Assembly: GCA_002869885.2 (NCBI GenBank)
Contig: NEWR02000004.1
Coordinates: forward strand, 1-54,719
Source: Nitrospira sp. CG24C
Lineage (GTDB): Bacteria > Nitrospirota > Nitrospiria > Nitrospirales > Nitrospiraceae
Length of the DNA: 54,719 nucleotides
Direction: 5' to 3'
The notes under the pieces are model-generated. The model made no database searches, was not told where the DNA came from, and worked only from the letters and a program-made list of their open reading frames with translations. Below, piece by piece: positions 31,797 to 39,536 of this stretch. Both the position numbers and the translations under genes were made by a program. Each line of letters starts with the position of its first letter. The first letter of the stretch is position 1.

Positions 31797-33035
31797 ATGC
31801 AAAATATCTTCACCATGGTGCTGGCCGGCGGGAAGGGCGAACGTCTCCAGCCCCTCACCGAACACCGGGCAAAGCCGGCGGTCCCTTTTGGTGGGAAATA
31901 CCGTATTATCGATTTCACACTCAGCAATTGTCTCAACTCCGGGCTTCGAAAAGTCGCCGTCCTCATCCAGTACAAATCCCACTCGCTCGACCGTCACATC
32001 CGCACAGGCTGGAACGTCTTCAACGCCGAACTCGGCGAATTCATCGCCTCGATTCCACCCCAGCAGCGGATCAGTGAAGAATGGTACCAAGGCACTGCCG
32101 ACGCGGTCTATCAAAACCTGTTTCTGCTCGACAGCGAAAAACCGGACTATGTGCTCATCCTTGCCGGCGACCATATTTACAAGATGAACTATGCGGAGAT
32201 CTTTCATTGGTTGATTGCCAAAGGCGCCGATGCCGTGGTCGGGGCGATCGATATTCCGATCGAAGAAGCCCATCGATTCGGCGTGATCGGCGTGGATGAG
32301 GATTTCAGGATTACGGACTTCATCGAGAAACCGGCGCAGCCACCGGCGATCCCCGGCGATCCTACCCATGCCTTTGCCTCGATGGGCATCTACATGTTTC
32401 GCACCAAAATTCTCCGCGAATACTTGATTGCCGACGCCCAAGAAGGCGGAAGTCACGACTTCGGAAAAAATATCATTCCGAACATGATCCGCGATCGACG
32501 TGTCTACGCCTACAAATTTGTCGATGCGAACAAGAAGAACGTGAAGTACTGGCGAGATATCGGAACATTAGACGCCTACTGGGAGGCGAACATGGACCTC
32601 GTCGCGGTGGATCCTCTCTTCAATCTCTACGACCAGGATTGGACGATTCGAACCTATCAAGGGCAATTTCCACCGGCCAAATTCGTCTTTTCGCAAGATT
32701 ATCAAGGCGGCAGAATGGGCGTGGCGCTCGATTCCATCGTCTGCGGCGGCTGTATTGTCTCCGGTGGCCGGGTACAAAACTCTGTGCTATCGCCGAACGT
32801 TCGCGTGCAAGACCATGCAGACGTGCGTGAATCGATTGTCATGGAAAACGTCGTCATCGGGGCACAGAGCCGGATCAGACGGGCCATCATCGACAAGGAT
32901 GTCATCATCGCGCCCAACTCGGAAATCGGGTATAACCGAGAGGCCGACGCCCAACGATTTACCGTCACCGAATCCGGCTTGGTCGTGATTGCAAAGGGAA
33001 CGAAACTGCATGCCTCCCTCGATTCATCCGGTTGA
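31797..33035 (+). CDS. glgC: Glucose-1-phosphate adenylyltransferase (ADP-glucose pyrophosphorylase)
   Basis: This enzyme makes ADP-glucose for glycogen synthesis. The nucleotide-binding motif MVLAGGKGERLQPLT, FGGKYRIIDFTLSNCLNSGL, the sugar-phosphate segment DFIEKPAQP and a left-handed beta-helix end (VVIGAQSRIRRAIIDKDVII) are present. The frame begins at 31740, but ATG 31797 puts the motif at the usual distance from the N-terminus; no strong ribosome-binding site distinguishes them. Its last 26 nt overlap the helicase gene, an unusual neighbour. glgB is encoded 6.5 kb downstream; glgA is not in the window. Confidence 0.95.
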   Translation: MQNIFTMVLAGGKGERLQPLTEHRAKPAVPFGGKYRIIDFTLSNCLNSGLRKVAVLIQYKSHSLDRHIRTGWNVFNAELGEFIASIPPQQRISEEWYQGTADAVYQNLFLLDSEKPDYVLILAGDHIYKMNYAEIFHWLIAKGADAVVGAIDIPIEEAHRFGVIGVDEDFRITDFIEKPAQPPAIPGDPTHAFASMGIYMFRTKILREYLIADAQEGGSHDFGKNIIPNMIRDRRVYAYKFVDANKKNVKYWRDIGTLDAYWEANMDLVAVDPLFNLYDQDWTIRTYQGQFPPAKFVFSQDYQGGRMGVALDSIVCGGCIVSGGRVQNSVLSPNVRVQDHADVRESIVMENVVIGAQSRIRRAIIDKDVIIAPNSEIGYNREADAQRFTVTESGLVVIAKGTKLHASLDSSG

Positions 33036-34869
33036 TCTGATCATCGCGCTTCGCGACAAGCACTTGACCCCTGCCATCGTGTTCCTTACGTCGCGCCGTG
33101 CCTGCGATGAAGCCATGCAGGCGTTCGACCATAGCCATATCCTCCTCCCACCGCCTCGCCAAGCGGCGATTGCCGCTGTACTGGAAAAGGTGATCGCCCA
33201 ATATCCCAGCATCGCGGAACACCCACTCATTCCGACCGTCCAGCGCATCGGCGTGGCCGCCCATCACGCAGGCCATCTGCCCTCGTGGAAAATCGCCGTT
33301 GAGGAATTGATGCGTCATGGCTGCCTCGATGCCGTCTTCGCCACGACCACACTGGCCGCCGGGGTCGATTTCCCTGCACGAACGGTCATCATCACGCAAT
33401 CCAGCATTCGCAAGTCGCGTGACTTCATGGACTTGACCATTGGCGAAGTGCAGCAGATTGCCGGCCGTGCTGGGCGCCGTGGTAAGGATCTCGTAGGTTT
33501 CGCCATCGTCACCCCCTCGCCCTACATCGATCTGAACGTGCTGACCAAAGGCTTCACCGGCCATCCGGAAGCGATCAATAGCCAATTCGTCATCAGCTAT
33601 CCAATGGTTCTGAACCTGTTAAAAGCGCATCCTCTGGATCAAATCCAACCGATTCTCGCCAAAAGCTTTGCACAATTTCAGCTCAACCAGCGCGCCGAGG
33701 TCTTGCAACGCAAGTTGGACGATCTGGGCGATCAGATGGAACCGTTCGGGCCACGAGTCTGCACCGACTGGATCACAGAATGGCAGACCTTCGATCAGGT
33801 GCGCCGGCAGAAGTCGCACCGGGCCCCCATCAGAAGACATGAGCCACCGGAAGTCGCCGCGCGTTTTCATTTTCTCACACCCGGTCGCGTGGTGGGCTTC
33901 GCCCGTGGACGGGGCGTGGTCCTGCGACAATATCGCAGCAAAGGACAGAAGAGCCCGATGATCACGGCACTACGTGAAGGCGGAGGCATTACCGAATCTC
34001 CCGCCTCCACAGTGACCGAAGTGTCCGACCGTATCCTCGATTGCGTGGACGCGCCGGTCTATCCCTGGTGCACACCTGAAAGCGTCGAAGAATTACTCCA
34101 TCACCTGGAAGAGTTGCCAGGCAGGCTGCCGGAGCTTCCCATCCTGATTCCAAAGGATAATGAACCGATTCCTGACGCAATCGTGCAAACTCTAGGCGAC
34201 TTTGCCTGTCCGACCTGTCCTTCGCGGTCCGCCTGCCAGACAGACTATCCCCTCGCTTCCAAACTTCGGCAGGAACAGCATCGACACGTCAAATCGATCC
34301 AGGCTCTGCGCACAAGTCTCTGGCACCGTTTTCAAGAAAAAATCGACGTCCTGCAACAATTTGGCTATCTCACGCCGACAGCCCATCTGACCGAAGACGG
34401 TGAATGGGCCAGGCTCATCCGCATCGACCACTCGCTGCTCATTACGGAATTGCTCAGGGCCGACGCATTCAACGGAGCCGATCCTGCGGCGCTGGCCGCC
34501 GTGATGTCCAGTATCGCGCACGATGATGATCGCCCCGGCGCCTTCCCACGCGTCAGTTCCGGGCTCGCTTCGCTGCTCGGACAGGTCCGCAAACTGGCTG
34601 TCTCTCTCTCACCGCATGAAGATCCCCCGCTCTTGCGGGCCGATATTGCCGCAGTGACAGAACGGTGGATCGGCGACCCGACGCTCACGTGGATTGGCCT
34701 CTGCAAAAGCACCACCATGGCTGAAGGGGATATCTATCGCCTCTTAGCACGAACCTTGGAATTCCTATCACAGTTGCACACACTCAAAGCGACGCACCCA
34801 GGATTGGCAGACACTGCGTCGCGTGCTATCGCCGCTCTGCGCAGAGGCGTGCTGGAGGAATTGCCTTGA
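33010..34869 (+). CDS. Ski2/HelY-like helicase, C-terminal half (RecA2 to DSHCT)
   Basis: The protein begins with RecA-like domain 2 (PAIVFLTSRRACDEAM, then ATTTLAAGVDFPARTVII as motif V and QQIAGRAGRRGKD as motif VI). It continues through a helical region with a C4-like cluster (CPTCPSRSAC) into a DSHCT-like end (SLLITELLRADAFNGADPAA ... RLLARTLEFLSQL). It lacks Walker A and the DExH box, so it cannot hydrolyse ATP alone. Those motifs are in the next gene (34961), in reversed order. The start at 33010 overlaps glgC; a TTG at 32989 is also open. It probably pairs with the N-terminal half in trans, or is a rearrangement product. Confidence 0.85.
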   Translation: MPPSIHPVDLIIALRDKHLTPAIVFLTSRRACDEAMQAFDHSHILLPPPRQAAIAAVLEKVIAQYPSIAEHPLIPTVQRIGVAAHHAGHLPSWKIAVEELMRHGCLDAVFATTTLAAGVDFPARTVIITQSSIRKSRDFMDLTIGEVQQIAGRAGRRGKDLVGFAIVTPSPYIDLNVLTKGFTGHPEAINSQFVISYPMVLNLLKAHPLDQIQPILAKSFAQFQLNQRAEVLQRKLDDLGDQMEPFGPRVCTDWITEWQTFDQVRRQKSHRAPIRRHEPPEVAARFHFLTPGRVVGFARGRGVVLRQYRSKGQKSPMITALREGGGITESPASTVTEVSDRILDCVDAPVYPWCTPESVEELLHHLEELPGRLPELPILIPKDNEPIPDAIVQTLGDFACPTCPSRSACQTDYPLASKLRQEQHRHVKSIQALRTSLWHRFQEKIDVLQQFGYLTPTAHLTEDGEWARLIRIDHSLLITELLRADAFNGADPAALAAVMSSIAHDDDRPGAFPRVSSGLASLLGQVRKLAVSLSPHEDPPLLRADIAAVTERWIGDPTLTWIGLCKSTTMAEGDIYRLLARTLEFLSQLHTLKATHPGLADTASRAIAALRRGVLEELP

Positions 34870-34872
34870 TGT

Positions 34873-34945
34873 GTCGAAAGTCAGAACGTCCAAAGTCATC
34901 ATGTCTCGGAAAGACTTTCGACCTGATGACTTTCAGACTTGAAGG
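34873..34945. repeat. AAAGTC/GACTTT short-word hairpin
   Basis: Left words GAAAGTCAGAACGTCCAAAG and TCATCATG pair loosely with right words GACTTTCGACCTGATGACTT and TCAGACTTGAAG. It separates the two helicase halves. Confidence 0.6.
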
Positions 34946-34960
34946 ACCATCTCACAAACC

Positions 34961-36025
34961 ATGACTACTGAAGAACTCGAACAACTGCTGGCTCAACAAC
35001 CGATCGCGCTCTTGCACCGGCTTGCGCGCGGGCGTGTTCAACGGCATTTCCGCGCCGGCAAACGCCGTCTGATCGAAGTCTTGCTGCGCCACTCCGCTGA
35101 GAACCGCGCAGGCTTTGAGTCCGATTTGATGACCTTGATCGGCGAGAAACCGGTTCACCCTGCGCCACCCCCTCCTCAAGTCCCAACCGCGAGAAAACCG
35201 AAATCCACGGCGCCGCAGCGTCGCTCCACGCACAGGCCGGTTGAGCCGGAATCCCATGAGCCAGGAGTTACTCTCTCCAGCTGGTTGGAAGGACTGGGGG
35301 TGCCGCCGCCGAAGACCTTTGTTCCGGACGCCTGGCAAGAAGACGCCATCGCCAAACTGAGAGAAGGTGACGTAGTCGTAAGCGTCCCAACCGGAAGCGG
35401 GAAAACCTATGTTGCAATTGAAGCGGCTCGCCGCGCGATCTCAGAGAATCGGACTGTCATCTATACATCGCCTCTGAAGGCTCTCTCGAATACCAAGTAT
35501 ACGGAATTTTCAAAAATATTCGGCGCAGACCAAGTCGGCATTCTAACCGGCGATCGGCGCGACAATGGACAAGCGCCCCTGCTGATTATGACGACGGAAA
35601 TCTTGCGGAATCTGCTCTACGACGCAGGAGGCGGCGAGATCGATATACGGTTGGATACGCTAGGCCTGGTTATTTTGGACGAGTCGCAATATATCGCAGA
35701 TCCGGAGCGGGGCGTCGTCTGGGAGGAAACGATCATCTTCTGTCCGAGCCAAGCGCGTATGCTCTTACTCTCAGCCTCGATCGGTAACCCTCATGACATA
35801 GCCGAGTGGATCACCTCGATCAGACCGACCCCCTGCCACTTAGTCCGCCACAGTACACGCACTGTCCCGCTTCGCGCCGGTTATTTACATCCAAACGGCA
35901 AACTCACCCCGCTCTTCCGCACCGTCGGTATTCCACACGGCCATCCAAGCCATCTCCATCCGGAAGCCAAGCGGCTCTTCGCCCAATATGAAGACGAAAC
36001 GCTGCCGTCGGGACGCCGCCGGTAA
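34961..36025 (+). CDS. Ski2/HelY-like helicase, N-terminal half (RecA1)
   Basis: After a 115-residue basic/proline-rich region, a RecA-like domain 1 carries motif I VSVPTGSGKTYVAIEAA (Lys149), motif Ia YTSPLKALSNTKY, motif II as ILDESQYIAD (DESQ in place of DEVH) and motif III LLSASIGNPHDIAEW. It stops after EDETLPSGRRR, just where domain 2 should follow. Domain 2 is encoded by the preceding gene. The two could associate to form one ATPase. An insertion, duplication and loss, or genuine split gene could explain it. Start ATG 34961 is preceded by AGGACC. Confidence 0.85.
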   Translation: MTTEELEQLLAQQPIALLHRLARGRVQRHFRAGKRRLIEVLLRHSAENRAGFESDLMTLIGEKPVHPAPPPPQVPTARKPKSTAPQRRSTHRPVEPESHEPGVTLSSWLEGLGVPPPKTFVPDAWQEDAIAKLREGDVVVSVPTGSGKTYVAIEAARRAISENRTVIYTSPLKALSNTKYTEFSKIFGADQVGILTGDRRDNGQAPLLIMTTEILRNLLYDAGGGEIDIRLDTLGLVILDESQYIADPERGVVWEETIIFCPSQARMLLLSASIGNPHDIAEWITSIRPTPCHLVRHSTRTVPLRAGYLHPNGKLTPLFRTVGIPHGHPSHLHPEAKRLFAQYEDETLPSGRRR

Positions 36026-36052
36026 CCTCCCGCCTCAGCAGATTGACATAAT

Positions 36053-37024
36053 TTAGAAGGTGAAATGGATGCCGGCCGTCAGACCATGGCGGAGAGAATC
36101 AAACTGGGTCAGTGGATATTCAGAAGAACCGTTCGTGCCGCGAATCGTCACAGTCCCGTCAACTGCATGGTTCCACCAGACACGGTAACCGACATTCAAT
36201 CCAATATTTTTGGTAAACATGAACCTGGCACCTACGTCAGCATTGGCTCCAATGCCAAATCCCAGCATGGAGATGCTGGGGTTCTGCTGTAGATCGCTTC
36301 TCAGGTGATGGATATCCTTGTTCTCGATGAGGCTCAGCGGAATAAGAGCCGCAGTTCCAACCAAGCTTAGGCGTCGAGTGAATCGATATTCAGTGGAAGC
36401 TCCGACTCGAATCGAATGCCAATTTGCCCTGTTCGAAATCACAGTCTCTCCCGGAAGAGGCAGTGGATCGTTACAGGTAGGGATTACGGCTGTATCGCAT
36501 ACCACTCTGTCCAACCCCACCGCGCGATAATCCGTATGCCAATATTGGTACCCTCCGAAAATGTCCAGATAGCCACGGGAGTTCGAAAACTCTTTCACAC
36601 GCCCGCCCAGATCGGCATTGATGTAATACATACTATTGTCGGCAATGTCGCTGGTCGTCCTTGACACCAAACGTTGCCCTGTCGCGTAGTCATCGTCCGT
36701 CAAGCGCCCGCCACCGATGTCTGCAAATCCTCCATTCAGCCGTCCAAATATCCTTGGGGAAAACCAGAACTTCCCCGTCAGGTCGATCACGTTGCTGCCG
36801 ACATCCTTGTAGGTCAGTTTCGACGTTGGATCGCCAAATCCTGAAACCGAGGAAGCATTATGCGCCCATCGAGTGTCGCCGACACTGATCCACGTCCCTG
36901 CGCTGAGTTCGACCTTTGGCCGAGATTCCAGGGCTCGCTCTTCCCCTGCACTCACCGAAGCCGTCGCGATCGCCATCACTCCGCACAGCAAACCGGTACA
37001 AGCCTGCCACAATCTTCGGCTCAT
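36053..37024 (-). CDS. Outer-membrane beta-barrel protein
   Basis: A signal peptide (LLCGVMAIATASVSAG) is followed by alternating amphipathic strands with aromatic girdles (LTGKFWFSPRIFGRLNGGF, YLDIFGGYQYWHTDYRA, RLSLVGTAALIPLSL, GLNVGYRVWWNHAVD). The last residues GLTAGIHFTF end in phenylalanine, as required for BAM-mediated insertion. Two cysteines in a VVCDTAVIPTCND loop may form a disulfide. It overlaps a small membrane-protein gene by 4 bp. The transported or bound substrate is unknown. Confidence 0.82.
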   Translation of the reverse strand: MSRRLWQACTGLLCGVMAIATASVSAGEERALESRPKVELSAGTWISVGDTRWAHNASSVSGFGDPTSKLTYKDVGSNVIDLTGKFWFSPRIFGRLNGGFADIGGGRLTDDDYATGQRLVSRTTSDIADNSMYYINADLGGRVKEFSNSRGYLDIFGGYQYWHTDYRAVGLDRVVCDTAVIPTCNDPLPLPGETVISNRANWHSIRVGASTEYRFTRRLSLVGTAALIPLSLIENKDIHHLRSDLQQNPSISMLGFGIGANADVGARFMFTKNIGLNVGYRVWWNHAVDGTVTIRGTNGSSEYPLTQFDSLRHGLTAGIHFTF

Positions 37025-37317
37025 CGTCTTGCGCCACCCCGTTGAATAATCACCGTGTCCACACAGCGTTGCACGGTCTCAGGCATCACACGCTGGCAGG
37101 CGCCACGAATTTCGTCTTCCGCGAATTGCCGCTGAAGATTTATCGCCCACCACACCAGCCATGATCCGATGAGAAAGGTGAGTATCGTGCCGACTATCCA
37201 TTGCACGACAAGCCGGGCTCCACCCGTGAGGCCTCTCGGACTATCCTGGGCAGGAGTTTCCGGTTGAATTTCCTGTTGGTTCGATACCTCGCTCGACGGC
37301 ACCAGTGAAGGCTTCAT
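37021..37317 (-). CDS. Small single-pass membrane protein
   Basis: A Pro/Gln-rich 35-residue N-terminus precedes one transmembrane helix (IVGTILTFLIGSWLVWWAI, about 42-60). A soluble C-terminal segment follows with two cysteines (GACQRVMPETVQRCVDTV). Its stop overlaps the start of the outer-membrane barrel gene by 4 bp, so they are co-translated. I do not recognise a family. A helper role for the barrel is inference from coupling. Confidence 0.7.
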   Translation of the reverse strand: MKPSLVPSSEVSNQQEIQPETPAQDSPRGLTGGARLVVQWIVGTILTFLIGSWLVWWAINLQRQFAEDEIRGACQRVMPETVQRCVDTVIIQRGGARR

Positions 37318-37504
37318 GACGGCTATCCTAACCGAGAGAGGAAATTCTGCACATCGTTTTCCCTTTCTTCGTTACGCGTTCCCGCGCCTGTTCTTCATGA
37401 ATGTTTCTACTGTAATCCCGATATGCCTGCGAAAGGTCCGGCGGTGGCATCTAAGGGATTTGGTGACGAACCATCATGAATAACGCAGGCCAAAATCGAG
37501 TCCC

Positions 37505-37534
37505 TTGACCCGCTGGCCCAGAGACCTGTATAAC
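37505..37534 (+). promoter_or_regulatory. Candidate promoter of tRNA-Arg
   Basis: TTGACC at 37505-37510 and TATAAC at 37529-37534 are separated by 18 bp. They lie about 140 bp before the tRNA. The 356-bp gap 37318-37673 also has an inverted pair of GAGTTCTGAGTTGTGAG and CTCAACACTCAGAAC words (37549-37650) and no gene. Confidence 0.4.
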
Positions 37535-37673
37535 CGCTGCCTACTGCAAACAACGAGTTCTGAGTTGTGAGTTTGCGAGCAAACCGGTTTCGGAAGTTTT
37601 TCGCTCGTAATGCCCCCTGATCTCCTCCCAACTCAACACTCAGAACGCTAACCTCATAACTGCCGTCAAGAGC

Positions 37674-37749
37674 GCGCCCGTAGCTCAATGGATAGAGCAC
37701 CAGACTACGGATCTGGGGGTTGGGGGTTCAAGTCCCTCCGGGCGCACCA
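37674..37749 (+). tRNA. tRNA-Arg (anticodon ACG)
   Basis: GCGCCCG at the 5' end pairs with CGGGCGC at the 3' end, the anticodon stem is CCAGA/TCTGG around loop CTACGGA, and the T arm has GGTTCAAGTCC. The CCA end is encoded. The ACG anticodon needs A34-to-I34 deamination by TadA, encoded at the right edge of this window. An ORF on the other strand ends inside this gene. Confidence 0.97.
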
Positions 37750-38953
37750 CAGTAATATCGCGCACAAATGCATAATCGAGCTCCTCACCTTCGTGCAGAA
37801 TATAGTTGGCGACCACTTCCACCGGATAGACTTCGCCGGACTTGCCGCGATGTCGAGTTTCAAGACGAAGCAACTTCGTGTGTTTAAACTCTTCCCAGAA
37901 CGACACCCAGGCTGCCGGTGGAAAGTCCGGGTCGATGTCCATCACCGATTTGGTCAGTAACTCCTGTTTGGTATAGCCCAACCGGCGACAAGCCGATTCA
38001 TTAACGTCCAGGAAACGCCCGTCGTGCCCAATGACAAAGATGCCGTCGGTGGCATGATCGATGGCATATTGAGTCCTCCGCAGCCGGCTATCCGCCAACT
38101 TGCGTTCAGTAATATCTGTAGCCACGCCAAGGACATGGTTGACTCGGCCATCCTCACCCTCAATAGGACGCTTCACAGTCTGAAGCCATCGCATCTGGCC
38201 CGCGGCGTCCGTGATCCTTTCTTCGGAAATCACTTGCTCTTGCATGGTGTCCATCACCTTGAGATCGACCTGGCGAAAATGCTCTACCTCATCGGGGTTC
38301 CCATTGAAGGAGGCGTCGGTCTTGCCAATGAGATTCTCCACCGTCGTCCCATACACGTCTGCTACAGCCTTGTTCGCCAGCGTAAATCGCCCCTCCCGGT
38401 CCTTCACAAAGACTAAGTTGGGGTTGATGTCGATGACTTGTCGAAGGAAGGCTTCCGATCGTTGAATCTGCTTTTCCGCGTGCTTACGCTCGGTGATGTC
38501 CTGGATAGTTCCCAAATGTCTGATGGGGATTTTTTGATCATCGTATTCGATTTCCTCAAGCCCGTGAACCCAGCGTTCCTCTCCGTCGTTGATCCGGACA
38601 ATGCGGCATTGATAATCGATGCGTGTTTTCTCCAACTCCTCATGCGAGCTGTACTCGATACATTTCTCCCGTGAGTCGGGATGAAGCAAAGCTACCCATC
38701 CTTCCAACGTGTGAAGAGATGTTTCATCGACACCGAAAATCTTATACAGCTCCGGCGACACCTTCCATGTTCCAGTCGCCAAATCAATTACATAGCTGCC
38801 AAGACCTACCCCTTGTCGCGGCTCGCGCAACAGAGATTCATTCTCCTGCAACAACTCCTGCGCCTTGATAGTCTTGATCTCGTCCGGCACTTGAAGAATT
38901 TTTGGTGTTTCCATAACTGGCGCCTCTTCCGACATATCGCTTTTAGGTATCAT
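37685..38953 (-). CDS. Triple-PAS sensor protein whose C-terminus runs into the tRNA gene
   Basis: Three PAS/PAC units are visible at about 50-165 (ending DITERKHAEKQI), 170-290 (ending DITERKLADSRL) and 295-405 (ending YAFVRDIT). No kinase, GGDEF or EAL output domain follows. The final RPEGLEPPTPRSVVWCSIH is simply tRNA-Arg read on the opposite strand, so the natural C-terminus is lost. The gene was probably truncated by a rearrangement at the tRNA 3' end. The start ATG at 38953 has GGAGGCGC just upstream; the extension to 38998 is Arg/Ser-rich and unlikely. Confidence 0.8.
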   Translation of the reverse strand: MIPKSDMSEEAPVMETPKILQVPDEIKTIKAQELLQENESLLREPRQGVGLGSYVIDLATGTWKVSPELYKIFGVDETSLHTLEGWVALLHPDSREKCIEYSSHEELEKTRIDYQCRIVRINDGEERWVHGLEEIEYDDQKIPIRHLGTIQDITERKHAEKQIQRSEAFLRQVIDINPNLVFVKDREGRFTLANKAVADVYGTTVENLIGKTDASFNGNPDEVEHFRQVDLKVMDTMQEQVISEERITDAAGQMRWLQTVKRPIEGEDGRVNHVLGVATDITERKLADSRLRRTQYAIDHATDGIFVIGHDGRFLDVNESACRRLGYTKQELLTKSVMDIDPDFPPAAWVSFWEEFKHTKLLRLETRHRGKSGEVYPVEVVANYILHEGEELDYAFVRDITVVRPEGLEPPTPRSVVWCSIH

Positions 38954-39320
38954 GCGCCTCCGACTACGACTCGCCCGCCGTGAAGATAGCCATGGCACGG
39001 CCCTCTCACCAGACCTAACACCAGTAGCAGTCGCAACAAAATACCCAACTGCACTTCAAAGTGAGCCGGCAGACCCAACAGAACGCGTTCACATGTCGCA
39101 CCGATCACTGAAAGATACGCCATTCTTATTGGGAAAGAACCCCTACTTTCGAGGGGGGGCAAATGGAGCCATTTCCCACAGCCACCCTCCATTCCTCATG
39201 CAGGTTCATGGCGAAATAGTGGAATGGGCGCGACAGGCACGAGACGCTGAGTTCGACAGGCGACAATCTGACTGCTTTTTCTTCTTCCATTCTTGGCTCG
39301 CCCCTCTTACGATACGGTCT
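38954..39320. other. Gene-free stretch upstream of element A copy 2
   Basis: Open frames here are short or run into the repeat and show no family. I see no promoter, RNA or mobile-element feature that I can support. Confidence 0.5.
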
Positions 39321-39514
39321 AGCCCACATGATTCACGAGGGTTCGTGACGAAACCGCCGAGACGCCAAGCGAGACGGGCGCGCGGAGCCGTGAAGGAGGG
39401 AGGCATACTTGAAACAGTATGTTGACCGACTGAGCGGCGAGCCCGCCCGCCGCCAGGCTTGTCGTAGCGGCGTATCGGCGATTGCAGTAGAAGCCTTCGT
39501 GAATCTTGCGGGCT
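39321..39514. repeat. MITE-like element A, copy 2 (194 bp)
   Basis: It starts AGCCCACATGATTCACGAGG and ends CCTTCGTGAATCTTGCGGGCT, with an interior matching copies at 1352 and 49818. It ends 22 bp before the glgB start, so it lies in the glgB leader. Confidence 0.85.
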
Positions 39515-39536
39515 AGGAACTGAGGAGATCCACCGC

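Noticed and set aside
37407-37700. 97-residue minus-strand ORF starting in the tRNA gene
   Set aside because: Its start lies within tRNA-Arg and the protein shows no family or ribosome-binding site.
38952-39425. 157-residue plus-strand ORF running into element A
   Set aside because: Its end (FVTKPPRRQARRARG) is element A read as protein; the same kind of frame appears in every copy of the element.
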